This document shows positions 1 through 5,648 of a stretch of 15,279 nt of DNA, piece by piece; position 1 is the stretch's first letter, and every line of letters starts with the position of its first letter. The stretch is from contig JBMNNU010000050.1 in assembly GCA_050942695.1 (NCBI GenBank), positions 1 to 15,279 on the forward strand, read 5' to 3'. The notes under the pieces were generated by a model, which saw nothing but the letters and a program-made list of their open reading frames with translations, had not been told where the DNA came from and searched no databases. Source of the DNA: JBMNNU01 sp050942695. Lineage in GTDB: Bacteria; Chloroflexota; UBA6077. Made by a program: the position numbers and the translations under genes.

Positions 1-50
1 AGCAGATAATGCGAACCATGGCCGAGGAGGGATATCCGGTCTCCGAGTAA
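1..50 (+). CDS. Possible C-terminal tail of an upstream gene (partial)
   Basis: An open frame runs in from the left edge, with its first full codon at base 3, and ends at TAA 48-50. The visible end reads QIMRTMAEEGYPVSE. Its composition resembles the end of a soluble protein, but 15 residues are too few to assign a family. It lies upstream of a promoter on the same strand, so it would be the last gene of a preceding unit. It could equally be chance open frame. Confidence 0.3.
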   Translation, partial: QIMRTMAEEGYPVSE

Positions 51-81
51 TGTAAAGCGGCCTGGCCTAATAAAATACCGA

Positions 82-100
82 GGAGTGCAGGCGCATCTCC
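82..100 (+). other. Small stem-loop downstream of the left-edge frame
   Basis: GGAGTGC (82-88) can pair with GCA-CTCC (93-100) around the loop AGGC, with one bulged T at 96. No T-tract follows, so a classical intrinsic terminator is not supported. It could be a weak structure between the preceding unit and the promoter at 135-163. Confidence 0.2.
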
Positions 101-134
101 GCGCTTATCAGCAACAATCTGGCAAGCAAAACCC

Positions 135-163
135 TTGATTAAAATCGATCATGTCGTTACTAT
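135..163 (+). promoter_or_regulatory. Sigma70-type promoter for the regulator/sulfur-relay operon
   Basis: TTGATT (135-140) and TACTAT (158-163) are separated by 17 bases, a close match to the housekeeping consensus. Transcription should start near 170. ATCGATC occurs twice, at 144-150 in the spacer and at 169-175 near the start site. These two copies could be an operator for the downstream regulator; that role is inference. Confidence 0.55.
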
Positions 164-193
164 GAAGCATCGATCGTCTGGAGGGGATAGCTT

Positions 194-256
194 GTGATGG
201 AACGACAGTGCCCGGCTCGATTTCCATTCGATTACCCCTCGTATCTAGGGAGATAA
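194..256 (+). CDS. Candidate leader peptide / upstream ORF (19-20 codons)
   Basis: A strong Shine-Dalgarno-like GGAGGGG (180-186) precedes GTG 194 and ATG 197, which share a frame. The frame reads (M)MERQCPARFPFDYPSYLGR and stops at TAA 254-256. That stop overlaps the ATG (256-258) of the response regulator as TAATG, the classic layout for translational reinitiation. The peptide is rich in Pro, Arg and aromatic residues and has one Cys. No known leader-peptide family is recognised. It may be a coupling or attenuation device; alternatively the Shine-Dalgarno belongs to an N-terminally extended regulator starting at GTG 208. Confidence 0.4.
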   Translation: MMERQCPARFPFDYPSYLGR

Positions 257-975
257 TGAGCGAAACGATTCTGGTGGCGTCGAAAGATGCACGGATTTCC
301 AAATCGATGGATGAAGCCGTGCGCCAACTTGGACTTTCTTTGCGTTACGCTGAAAGCCTTGAGGAGTTTTCGAAAGAGGCTACCTCTTCCGGAGATGTCC
401 TTCTCTTCGTAATCGATCTGGATAGCTTCGCTCCTGCAGGCACCAAAATCGGATTCCGCATCCGCACCACAAGAAACACGCCTCTCATCCTCGTTGGAAG
501 CGCCAACGATAAAGGAACGGTGGTAAGAGCACTGAAAGCGGGTGCTGATTACTACCTTCCCAAACCGTTGGATACCGACCTGCTGGCCGCCTATTTAGAG
601 GCGGCACTACGCCGTGGCCGTTCTGGCGATAACAGCAGTAAGGAGATATCGGTTCGCGATTTGACGATCGATACTAGTCGCAAAGAGATAAGGCTCAAAG
701 GGGACCTCGTTCCGGTCACCCGAGCGGAGTACCGATTGCTATCCTGTCTTGCCAGGAATCTGGGCAAGGTGACCTCCTGCTCAGATCTAGTAATGGAGAT
801 CGGTGGATACAGTTGCTCCGAGCAAGAGGCGCAGCAGATCGTGAAGGTCCACGTGAGCCGCCTTCGCAACAAGATAGATTTGGACCCAACACAACCAAGC
901 TACATCACCAACGTCCGCGGTTTCGGGTACCTCCTGGAACGGAGGTCCTCTCCCCGCTCACCGGATTCTGAATAA
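256..975 (+). CDS. OmpR/PhoB-family response regulator with degenerate receiver
   Basis: A 239-residue DNA-binding regulator. Residues 1-122 form a receiver-like domain and 130-230 a winged-helix output domain with the usual ending (VHVSRLRNKI, then VRGFGYLLE). The likely phosphoacceptor is Asp54, and the conserved Lys is Lys103 in LPKP. The N-terminal acidic pair is lost: the first strand reads ILVASKD where the family has ILVVDDD, leaving only Asp11, and the switch Thr region reads VGSAN. The winged helix carries three cysteines (164, 175, 187). ATG 256 fits the receiver fold; GTG 208 would add 16 residues with no family counterpart. No sensor kinase is adjacent. The stop (TAA 973-975) directly abuts the next ATG, so it is co-transcribed with the sulfur-relay genes and probably controls them (inference). 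Confidence 0.85.
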   Translation: MSETILVASKDARISKSMDEAVRQLGLSLRYAESLEEFSKEATSSGDVLLFVIDLDSFAPAGTKIGFRIRTTRNTPLILVGSANDKGTVVRALKAGADYYLPKPLDTDLLAAYLEAALRRGRSGDNSSKEISVRDLTIDTSRKEIRLKGDLVPVTRAEYRLLSCLARNLGKVTSCSDLVMEIGGYSCSEQEAQQIVKVHVSRLRNKIDLDPTQPSYITNVRGFGYLLERRSSPRSPDSE

Positions 976-1272
976 ATGAAGCTCGGTATCATCCTCGGCA
1001 CAGGCTACGAGAGCGAAGACAAACACACAGTTCAGCGGCTGGTCGAAGCTGCTCTGGACCAGGGGCACGAGGTGAACATATTTCTCACCGCAGATGGGTG
1101 CTATAACGCCCCTACGCTGGCCGCTCTCGCTGACAAAGGGGCATTGCTGATCTGTTGTGCAAAGAATATGGAGGCGCGAGGGTTGCCAGATATCCCAAAG
1201 GTTCACGGGAGCACGCAGTACGCCTGCGCATCGATTGTCGCTGAGGCTGATAGGGTGATAGCTTTTGTTTAG
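976..1272 (+). CDS. DsrE/TusD-like sulfurtransferase subunit
   Basis: A 98-residue protein of the DsrE/TusD family, small cytoplasmic proteins that carry sulfur as a cysteine persulfide in a TusBCD/DsrEFH-type complex. The Rossmann-like first strand (MKLGIILGTG) is followed by a CysCys pair at 60-61 before MEARG. Cys61 has the same spacing to ArgGly as the active Cys78 of E. coli TusD. It starts directly after the regulator stop with no Shine-Dalgarno of its own, so translation is probably coupled. It overlaps the next gene by 8 bases. It is shorter than TusD (about 128 residues). Two further Cys (42 and 84) are present. Whether it serves tRNA 2-thiolation or dissimilatory sulfur metabolism cannot be told here. 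Confidence 0.75.
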   Translation: MKLGIILGTGYESEDKHTVQRLVEAALDQGHEVNIFLTADGCYNAPTLAALADKGALLICCAKNMEARGLPDIPKVHGSTQYACASIVAEADRVIAFV

Positions 1273-1633
1273 CCTAGACGAACCCGAAAGGTATCTGATC
1301 GTGATGATCCGCCGCTCTCCCCTGGGCACCCAAAAAGCCGGAGAAGCCCTGCGTATGGCGCTGGGGCAGAGCATCACCAATAGGGTTACAGTGATCCTGG
1401 TTGACGCGGGAGTCTTCCTGGCTGGCCCCTTGCAACCGGAGCTGGTGGGGGGCGGAGAGATCAGCAAATGGCTCACCAAGCTCCTGGATATGGAACAGCA
1501 GGTGTGGGTAGAAGCCGAATCCCTAGACAGATACGGCCTGGAGCGAGGGCTACTGCAAGCAGGGATAAACATCAAGGAACGGCGAGAGATCGACCGGGAA
1601 TTGCTGGAAGCCGATGCCGTGGTGGTAGCTTGA
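1265..1633 (+). CDS. DsrF/TusC-like sulfur-relay subunit
   Basis: A 122-residue protein resembling TusC/DsrF. The sequence YLIVMIRRSPLGTQKAGEAL matches the family start (hydrophobic strand, then Arg-Ser-Pro, then a helix with EALRMAL), followed by a second strand ending near DAGVFLA where the family often has DGV. TTG 1265 is preferred because it keeps the whole first strand; GTG 1301 and ATG 1304 would cut it. TTG 1265 overlaps the preceding gene by 8 bases, consistent with coupled translation. The protein has no cysteine, so it would be structural in the hexameric complex, as TusC is thought to be. Family assignment rests on motifs and on its position between TusD-like and TusB-like genes. 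Confidence 0.65.
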   Translation: MFSLDEPERYLIVMIRRSPLGTQKAGEALRMALGQSITNRVTVILVDAGVFLAGPLQPELVGGGEISKWLTKLLDMEQQVWVEAESLDRYGLERGLLQAGINIKERREIDRELLEADAVVVA

Positions 1634-1640
1634 GAGAGCT

Positions 1641-1898
1641 ATGAAAATCCTGCACATCATAAGAAAACTAGACGACCAGCGAGCCCTCGCAACAGCACGA
1701 ACTCACGCCCTAGAGTATCCCACCGCTATCCTGTTAATTCAGGATGCGGTACTCACTCGAATAGATGATTTCCCCGGAGCTATCTACGCTTGTGCTGAGG
1801 ATGTAGCAGCGCGTACCCCGATAGGTGGCTACGACGAGATGGATTACGATCGCATCGTGCAACTCCTTTTCGAATACGACAAGGTTATCTCCTGGTAG
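1641..1898 (+). CDS. DsrH/TusB-like sulfur-relay subunit
   Basis: An 85-residue protein with typical DsrH/TusB marks: a short start MKILHIIRK, the strand AILLIQDAVL (family pattern LLIQDGV), an acidic-Arg segment CAEDVAAR, and a C-terminal end YDKVISW, the most diagnostic part of the family. It begins 8 bases after the TusC-like stop, with GAGAG just upstream. The D-C-B order with near-zero spacing matches tusDCB/dsrEFH operons. The usual downstream partner TusE/DsrC is not here: the next gene is convergent. The only Cys (in YACAED) is not at a known catalytic position. Confidence 0.7.
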   Translation: MKILHIIRKLDDQRALATARTHALEYPTAILLIQDAVLTRIDDFPGAIYACAEDVAARTPIGGYDEMDYDRIVQLLFEYDKVISW

Positions 1899-1951
1899 CA
1901 CAACCCCATCGATCTGGTGTTCAGGTAAACCCTCGTCTATCCGAAACTGCA

Positions 1952-3331
1952 TTAGGCAAGATTCGAGTCGGACCGACCGAATATCCTTTCCAACCTCCTG
2001 GGGCTCAACCCCCTCAGGCTACACTCAGGTGGATCGGCAGTAGCACGAGTGTAGAATCTGATGAGCAGGAGGTAGTGTCTTAGCAGTTCAGGGAGGAGGA
2101 AGCGGAGCCTCACATGCTCCCTGCCGTTCTCGCCCAGCCGCCTGGTCTCATCAGGATGCTCAAGCAGCCTTCCCATCCGCTCTGCGATCCCGTCAAGATC
2201 CAACGGGTCCACGAGATATCCGGTCACGCCGTCCACTATCTGCTCCTTGATCCCACCAGCATGTGAGCCTATCACAGGCGTTCCCTGCCACAGCGCCTCC
2301 GTCACCACCAATCCGAACCCCTCCCGAGTTGACACGTGGACAAACCCCCTGGCAAGCTTCATCAACGCCCCAACCACTCGGTCGTTGTCCTCCACGTTCA
2401 CCCAGAAGCGCACGTCCTCGTCTTCCCCAGCTTGCTGCCGCAGCATCTCCAGCACCATACCCCCTTCAGGGTCGTCTGTTGCCGTGTTGCCCAGAAAGAT
2501 CAGGTATGGAGCCTTCTTGAAGCTGTGAGATTCCTTGAGACGCTGGAACGCCTTCAGGATACTCGCCTGGTTCTTGTGCACGTCGTAGCGGGAGACCGCG
2601 GCCAGTATGGGGCGCTCAGGGTCCACATTGTGGGCATGGAAGAGGGGGGCCAGCACCGAGAGCGCCTCCTGGTGTGTGTACTGGCGGTTCTTGGCGGCCA
2701 ACGGGTCGATGCTGGGGGCAATCCGGTACAGGGGCAAGCGCAGGCCCGGCCCCACGAACTCGGGCATGGTGAAGATAGCCCCAGCACAGCGGTTGATGTA
2801 GGGCAGCATGAACTGCCAGAGCTTCCTGTGGGGCGAAGAGGTGTCGATGTGGCACCGCCAGAGGGGATAACCCAGCACCGTGCCGTTCATGACGCTGACC
2901 AGCGGCTGGGGGTCGTGAATCTCAACCACGTCGGCCGCAAGGAGGGTCTTTGAGGCGTTGCGGTTGCTGACCTCCAGGTAGAGGTCCCAGATATCCTGCA
3001 ACGGGACCTGGTAGTCCAGCCCCTGGAGCAGGTTGTGAAAGGTCTTGGTGGCGTGAAAGAAGCTGTCGTGGCCGGTGATGGCGTACCAGCGGGCATCTAC
3101 CCCCAAAGTCCTCGCCAGCGGCACCAAGCTCCTGAGCATCTCCGCCACCCCTCCCCCTACGAAGGTGGAGTTCACGTTCGCCCAAACCTTGCCGACCAGC
3201 GGCTCTGATAGCCGCCGCAACTCCTTCACCCGCTCCCGGCCTACGTACGGCTCGTAGTCTTCTATATCAATCGAACCGACAGGCTCGTATTCCAGCATGG
3301 CTGTTGCACTCATCTCAACCTGGTTCATCAT
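1952..3331 (-). CDS. treT: Trehalose synthase, glycosyltransferring (TreT, GT4)
   Basis: A GT-B retaining glycosyltransferase of family GT4, closest to TreT, which joins glucose from a nucleotide sugar (ADP- or UDP-glucose) to free glucose to form trehalose. Signature stretches with this start are NST-FVGGGVAEML near 54-66, TKTFHNLLQG near 96-105, HDPQP near 139-143, VSRYDVHK at 246-253 in the nucleotide-sugar site, and EGFGLVVTE at 337-345, the E-x7-E motif of GT4. At about 459 residues it is longer than archaeal TreT (about 410-415), mainly at both ends. The start is uncertain: the frame opens at GTG 3367, and ATGs at 3331, 3328, 3313 and 3298 are possible; none has a strong Shine-Dalgarno. 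It stands alone, convergent with the sulfur-relay operon (54-base gap), with no trehalose phosphatase or ABC transporter beside it. Trehalose would serve as compatible solute or reserve. Confidence 0.85.
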   Translation of the reverse strand: MMNQVEMSATAMLEYEPVGSIDIEDYEPYVGRERVKELRRLSEPLVGKVWANVNSTFVGGGVAEMLRSLVPLARTLGVDARWYAITGHDSFFHATKTFHNLLQGLDYQVPLQDIWDLYLEVSNRNASKTLLAADVVEIHDPQPLVSVMNGTVLGYPLWRCHIDTSSPHRKLWQFMLPYINRCAGAIFTMPEFVGPGLRLPLYRIAPSIDPLAAKNRQYTHQEALSVLAPLFHAHNVDPERPILAAVSRYDVHKNQASILKAFQRLKESHSFKKAPYLIFLGNTATDDPEGGMVLEMLRQQAGEDEDVRFWVNVEDNDRVVGALMKLARGFVHVSTREGFGLVVTEALWQGTPVIGSHAGGIKEQIVDGVTGYLVDPLDLDGIAERMGRLLEHPDETRRLGENGREHVRLRFLLPELLRHYLLLIRFYTRATADPPECSLRGLSPRRLERIFGRSDSNLA

Positions 3332-3367
3332 TTCATTTACCACTGTAGCTGGTTGTGTTTCCTGCAC

Positions 3368-3650
3368 CTAGAGACAGGGGGATGGGTTACGCAGGTAACA
3401 TACCCTCGCGGTCGGCTACTATTTAAATCCGCCGCCGCCACCACAACTGTCGTTCGCAAGTGTCTGTACCGCATTTATCGTAGCTGCCTTACCCTTATGG
3501 TTGAGATTATGTGGGCTTTGAGCCCTATTTTCGTCGTAACGGGAATCAGCCCCTTTTCCGATGTGGCTGGGGCAAGGTAGTGTTATCCTTCAGCAGCAAG
3601 AGAAGCGGTGCGGGACACCATACCGGCACCCCTAAATGGGAGGAGAATAT
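3368..3650. other. Divergent intergenic region between treT and pspC genes
   Basis: About 280 bases hold the upstream regions of treT (leftward) and the first PspC gene (rightward). A small hairpin, GGGCT-TTG-AGCCC at 3513-3525, is followed by TATTTT and could pause or weakly terminate rightward transcription. No convincing -35/-10 pair was found on either strand. A 75-codon frame at 3353-3580 has no Shine-Dalgarno and low-complexity composition and is not called as a gene. Confidence 0.4.
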
Positions 3651-3839
3651 ATGGAAAAGCGTTTGTATCGGAGCCGGACCGAATCGATGATCGCTGGAGT
3701 CTGCGGAGGCCTAGGAGAGTACTTCGGGATCGATCCGACCCTTATCCGCATACTGTTCGTCCTAGCAACGCTGACCGGTATGAGCCTTTTGGTATACCCA
3801 GTTTTGTTGATAATCATCCCTGCCGAGCCTCAGGGTTAA
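3651..3839 (+). CDS. Small PspC-domain membrane protein
   Basis: A 62-residue protein that is essentially one PspC domain. It begins EKRLYRSRTESMIAG, continues with the hallmark GVCGGLGEYFGIDPTLIR, and ends in one long hydrophobic span (about 30-57) finishing IIIPAEPQG. PspC proteins sit in the inner membrane and in enterobacteria help sense envelope stress; short stand-alone versions are common and poorly characterised. ATG 3651 is preferred over ATG 3636 because GGAGGAG (3639-3645) sits at ideal distance and lies inside the longer version. A paralogue follows 105 bases downstream on the same strand. No PspA homologue is visible. Confidence 0.85.
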   Translation: MEKRLYRSRTESMIAGVCGGLGEYFGIDPTLIRILFVLATLTGMSLLVYPVLLIIIPAEPQG

Positions 3840-3944
3840 CAGGGTTAGGGAAGAAATAAGGCCAAGGAGGGTCGATCTGGTATCCTATCCATTGCATATT
3901 GCATAGTAGCATTCTCCTCAAGAAGGGAATGTGGAGGATGAGTT

Positions 3945-4403
3945 ATGACAACTAGGTTGTATCGGAGTGGAACGGACCGCATGCTGGGAGGGGTTTGCGG
4001 CGGGTTGGGACACTATCTCAACGTCGATTCTACCCTGGTTCGCCTGGTATTCGTGATGGTTGGCATTGGAACCGGCATTGGAATTCTGCTGTACCCCATT
4101 TTGTGGATTATCATCCCACCAGAAGGCCGCCATATTTCAAAGCCCAGCGAAACCATAGGCGAGGGGGCGCGGGAGATGGCGGAGCAAGCCAAAAGCTTGA
4201 GCACTACCGTGAGTAGCAGTTGGCATGATTCCGACCCACAGGCAGGTAGGTTCGTCGGCGGGGCGCTCGTCCTACTGGGTACTATCTTCCTGATTCAGAA
4301 CCTGCACATACCGTGGTTACGATGGGTCAACTTCGACCTTCTCTGGCCAATCTTGCTGATCCTGGCAGGGATTCTCCTGATCCGACATCGGATTGAGTCG
4401 TAA
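3945..4403 (+). CDS. PspC-domain protein with C-terminal two-helix membrane module
   Basis: A 152-residue membrane protein. Residues 1-60 are a PspC domain (RLYRSGTDRMLGGVCGGLGH, then VDSTLVRLVF and IIIPPEG) with a hydrophobic span at 31-57. A polar, helical linker (about 62-100) follows, then two more hydrophobic spans (102-119 and 129-146) ending RHRIES. The last part resembles the membrane segments of LiaI/LiaF-type envelope-stress proteins (pattern-based inference). ATG 3945 has GGAGG at 3933-3937, seven bases upstream. It is a clear paralogue of the preceding protein across the first 60 residues, so the pair probably arose by duplication. A strong terminator follows directly. Confidence 0.85.
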   Translation: MTTRLYRSGTDRMLGGVCGGLGHYLNVDSTLVRLVFVMVGIGTGIGILLYPILWIIIPPEGRHISKPSETIGEGAREMAEQAKSLSTTVSSSWHDSDPQAGRFVGGALVLLGTIFLIQNLHIPWLRWVNFDLLWPILLILAGILLIRHRIES

Positions 4404-4411
4404 TGGAAAAT

Positions 4412-4452
4412 AAGCGAGTAGCGAAGAGAAAGAAACTTCTCGCTACTCGCTT
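4412..4452. terminator. Bidirectional intrinsic terminator
   Basis: A perfect 13-bp stem, AAGCGAGTAGCGA (4412-4424) with TCGCTACTCGCTT (4440-4452), encloses a 15-base loop. A T-rich run (TTGTTCTTATTG) follows rightward and another (TTATTTTCC on the minus strand) follows leftward. It lies between the convergent PspC gene and methyltransferase gene and can end both transcripts. Confidence 0.85.
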
Positions 4453-4477
4453 GTTCTTATTGTTATCGGAGGAGCGC

Positions 4478-5248
4478 TCACCTAGTGTGACGTTCCGCAA
4501 CAACCACTAAATCCATCGAATTGGCTGGGTCAAAAGGCTCCTTATCGAAGCTCCCGTACGCCTCGATCGAAACAAATCCCGCTCGGGCGAGAGCGGTTTT
4601 CAATTCAGCCCATCGAATCGCCCGCAGCCGGGTTGAATCCACCCGAAAGCCCCATTGGCCGTTTTCCTTTTTCAAGGTGACAACGTTGAAGGTGATCTTT
4701 AAGCCATCGAAGTCGTAGAAGCGAAAGAACAGGTGCTCGACGCCCTCTCGGGTCCCGGATGAAACACCAAGGAAGCGCTGCTGCTCCGCCAGGATACGAT
4801 CGTAGTTGAGCTGCTGGATCGCCAGCAGCCCATTTTCTCTCAGAACAGCCCCCATATCCTGCAGAGCATCGTCCAGAGCAGGCTTAGTCAGGACATGCGG
4901 AAGGGTGTTGCCAAGGCAGACCACTAGATCAAATTTCCCGCCCACTTTCTCTGCCAACTCGCCAAAACCGGCTTGAAGGAAGCTTACCCCAGATCTTCCG
5001 GCAGCCCGGCTCTGTGCGATCTGAATCATCTTCGAAGATGGATCAACTCCCACAGCCTCCAGCCCCATCTCAGAGAAACGCAATACGTGTCCGCCGGTGG
5101 CACAGCCCACATCCAGCACGCGCCTGGCATCAACGCGCCGGATCAGGTCCCGGAAAAACGATCCCTCACGCGCCAACCGCTCATTCCAGGAAACCATCAC
5201 GTCGTAGCTTTCGCTGAACTCGTCGTAGAGAGGCACTTGATCTGCCAT
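4478..5248 (-). CDS. Class I SAM-dependent methyltransferase
   Basis: A 256-residue Rossmann-fold methyltransferase. Motif I is VLDVGCATGG at 44-53, the acidic residue binding the SAM ribose is Asp69 (AVGVDPSSKMI), and motif IV is FDLVVCLGNTL; the N-terminal LYDEFSESYDVMVSWNERL is typical of Methyltransf_25/11-type small-molecule enzymes. The second half (about 150-230) has strands and Arg-rich segments common in that group. The substrate cannot be predicted. ATG 5248 is chosen because GGGAGGG on the minus strand (5252-5262) precedes it; an upstream ATG at 5281 would run through the heptanucleotide repeat border and lacks such a site. It is a single gene, convergent with the PspC pair and divergent from the ferredoxin gene. 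Confidence 0.85.
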   Translation of the reverse strand: MADQVPLYDEFSESYDVMVSWNERLAREGSFFRDLIRRVDARRVLDVGCATGGHVLRFSEMGLEAVGVDPSSKMIQIAQSRAAGRSGVSFLQAGFGELAEKVGGKFDLVVCLGNTLPHVLTKPALDDALQDMGAVLRENGLLAIQQLNYDRILAEQQRFLGVSSGTREGVEHLFFRFYDFDGLKITFNVVTLKKENGQWGFRVDSTRLRAIRWAELKTALARAGFVSIEAYGSFDKEPFDPANSMDLVVVAERHTR

Positions 5249-5279
5249 GAACTCACCCTCCCACCAATAGGCACCCAGC

Positions 5280-5319
5280 ACTCAGGACTCAGGACTCAGG
5301 ACTCAGGACTCAGGACTCA
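5280..5319. repeat. Tandem heptanucleotide repeat (ACTCAGG)5
   Basis: Five exact copies of ACTCAGG (5280-5314) are followed by a partial copy ACTCA. The tract begins 32 bases upstream of the methyltransferase ATG, probably in its 5' untranslated region (CCTGAGT in the mRNA sense). It does not code for a supported protein. Such perfect short tandem arrays change length by slippage. Confidence 0.9.
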
Positions 5320-5375
5320 TCCAGTCTACCACCAAACATCAACTGATTTTTGTGACAAAGGTCGCGGAATCCAGA

Positions 5376-5405
5376 TTGGATTTGCGTTATCCTTTCGATG
5401 GTAAT
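5376..5405 (+). promoter_or_regulatory. Possible promoter for the ferredoxin-YwiC pair
   Basis: TTGGAT (5376-5381) and GGTAAT (5400-5405) are separated by 18 bases, placing the start near 5412 with a short leader to ATG 5438. Match quality is modest. The small palindrome AATCCA-GAT-TGGATT overlaps the -35 and could be an operator (inference). Confidence 0.3.
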
Positions 5406-5437
5406 TGAGAAGCTATCCAGAAAGAGGTGCTCATTCA

Positions 5438-5647
5438 ATGGATCCGACCGGTTCGAATCTACCAGTGATCGAATTGGAGAAGTGCGACGGTTGTGGTAAG
5501 TGCGTACCTGCCTGTCCAGCGAAAGCGCTGGAGGTAGCTAGCGGGAAGGTGCGAGTGACTCATACCAACTGCGCCTATTGTGGCGAGTGCGAAGCTGCTT
5601 GCCCAACAGAGGCAATATCCTGCCCCTATGACATCGTGTGGCAGTGA
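5438..5647 (+). CDS. 2[4Fe-4S] ferredoxin
   Basis: A 69-residue clostridial-type ferredoxin, a soluble low-potential electron carrier. It has two complete cluster motifs, CDGCGKCVPACP and CAYCGECEAACP, both C-x2-C-x2-C-x3-C-P, so it should bind two [4Fe-4S] clusters. A 16-residue N-terminal lead precedes the first Cys. ATG 5438 has AGAGGTG (5423-5429) upstream; the longer frame from TTG 5405 would start inside the likely promoter. The stop TGA (5645-5647) is one base before the ATG of the YwiC-like protein, so both are almost certainly one transcript. The redox partner is unknown. Confidence 0.9.
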   Translation: MDPTGSNLPVIELEKCDGCGKCVPACPAKALEVASGKVRVTHTNCAYCGECEAACPTEAISCPYDIVWQ

Positions 5648-5648
5648 T

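Noticed and set aside
208..255. GTG 208 as the start of the response regulator
   Set aside because: It adds 16 residues with no receiver-domain counterpart, and ATG 256 fits the family start. Kept only as an alternative to the leader-peptide reading.
958..1575. 205-codon minus-strand frame opposite the sulfur-relay genes
   Set aside because: Opposite three genes with clear family marks and tight spacing; no ribosome site or family signal on the minus strand.
2336..2953. Long plus-strand frame of 205 codons opposite treT
   Set aside because: It lies fully inside the well-supported treT gene on the other strand and has the His/Val/Gly-rich look of an antisense shadow.
3353..3580. 75-codon plus-strand frame upstream of the first PspC gene
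   Set aside because: No Shine-Dalgarno, no recognisable family, and it spans the divergent promoter region.
3864..3902. Shine-Dalgarno-like AAGGAGGG followed by a short frame between the two PspC genes
   Set aside because: No ATG, GTG or well-placed TTG follows; the only start would be CTG with nine codons. Probably chance.
5280..5319. Tandem repeat as a CRISPR array
   Set aside because: The unit is seven bases with no spacers; it is a simple microsatellite-like tract.
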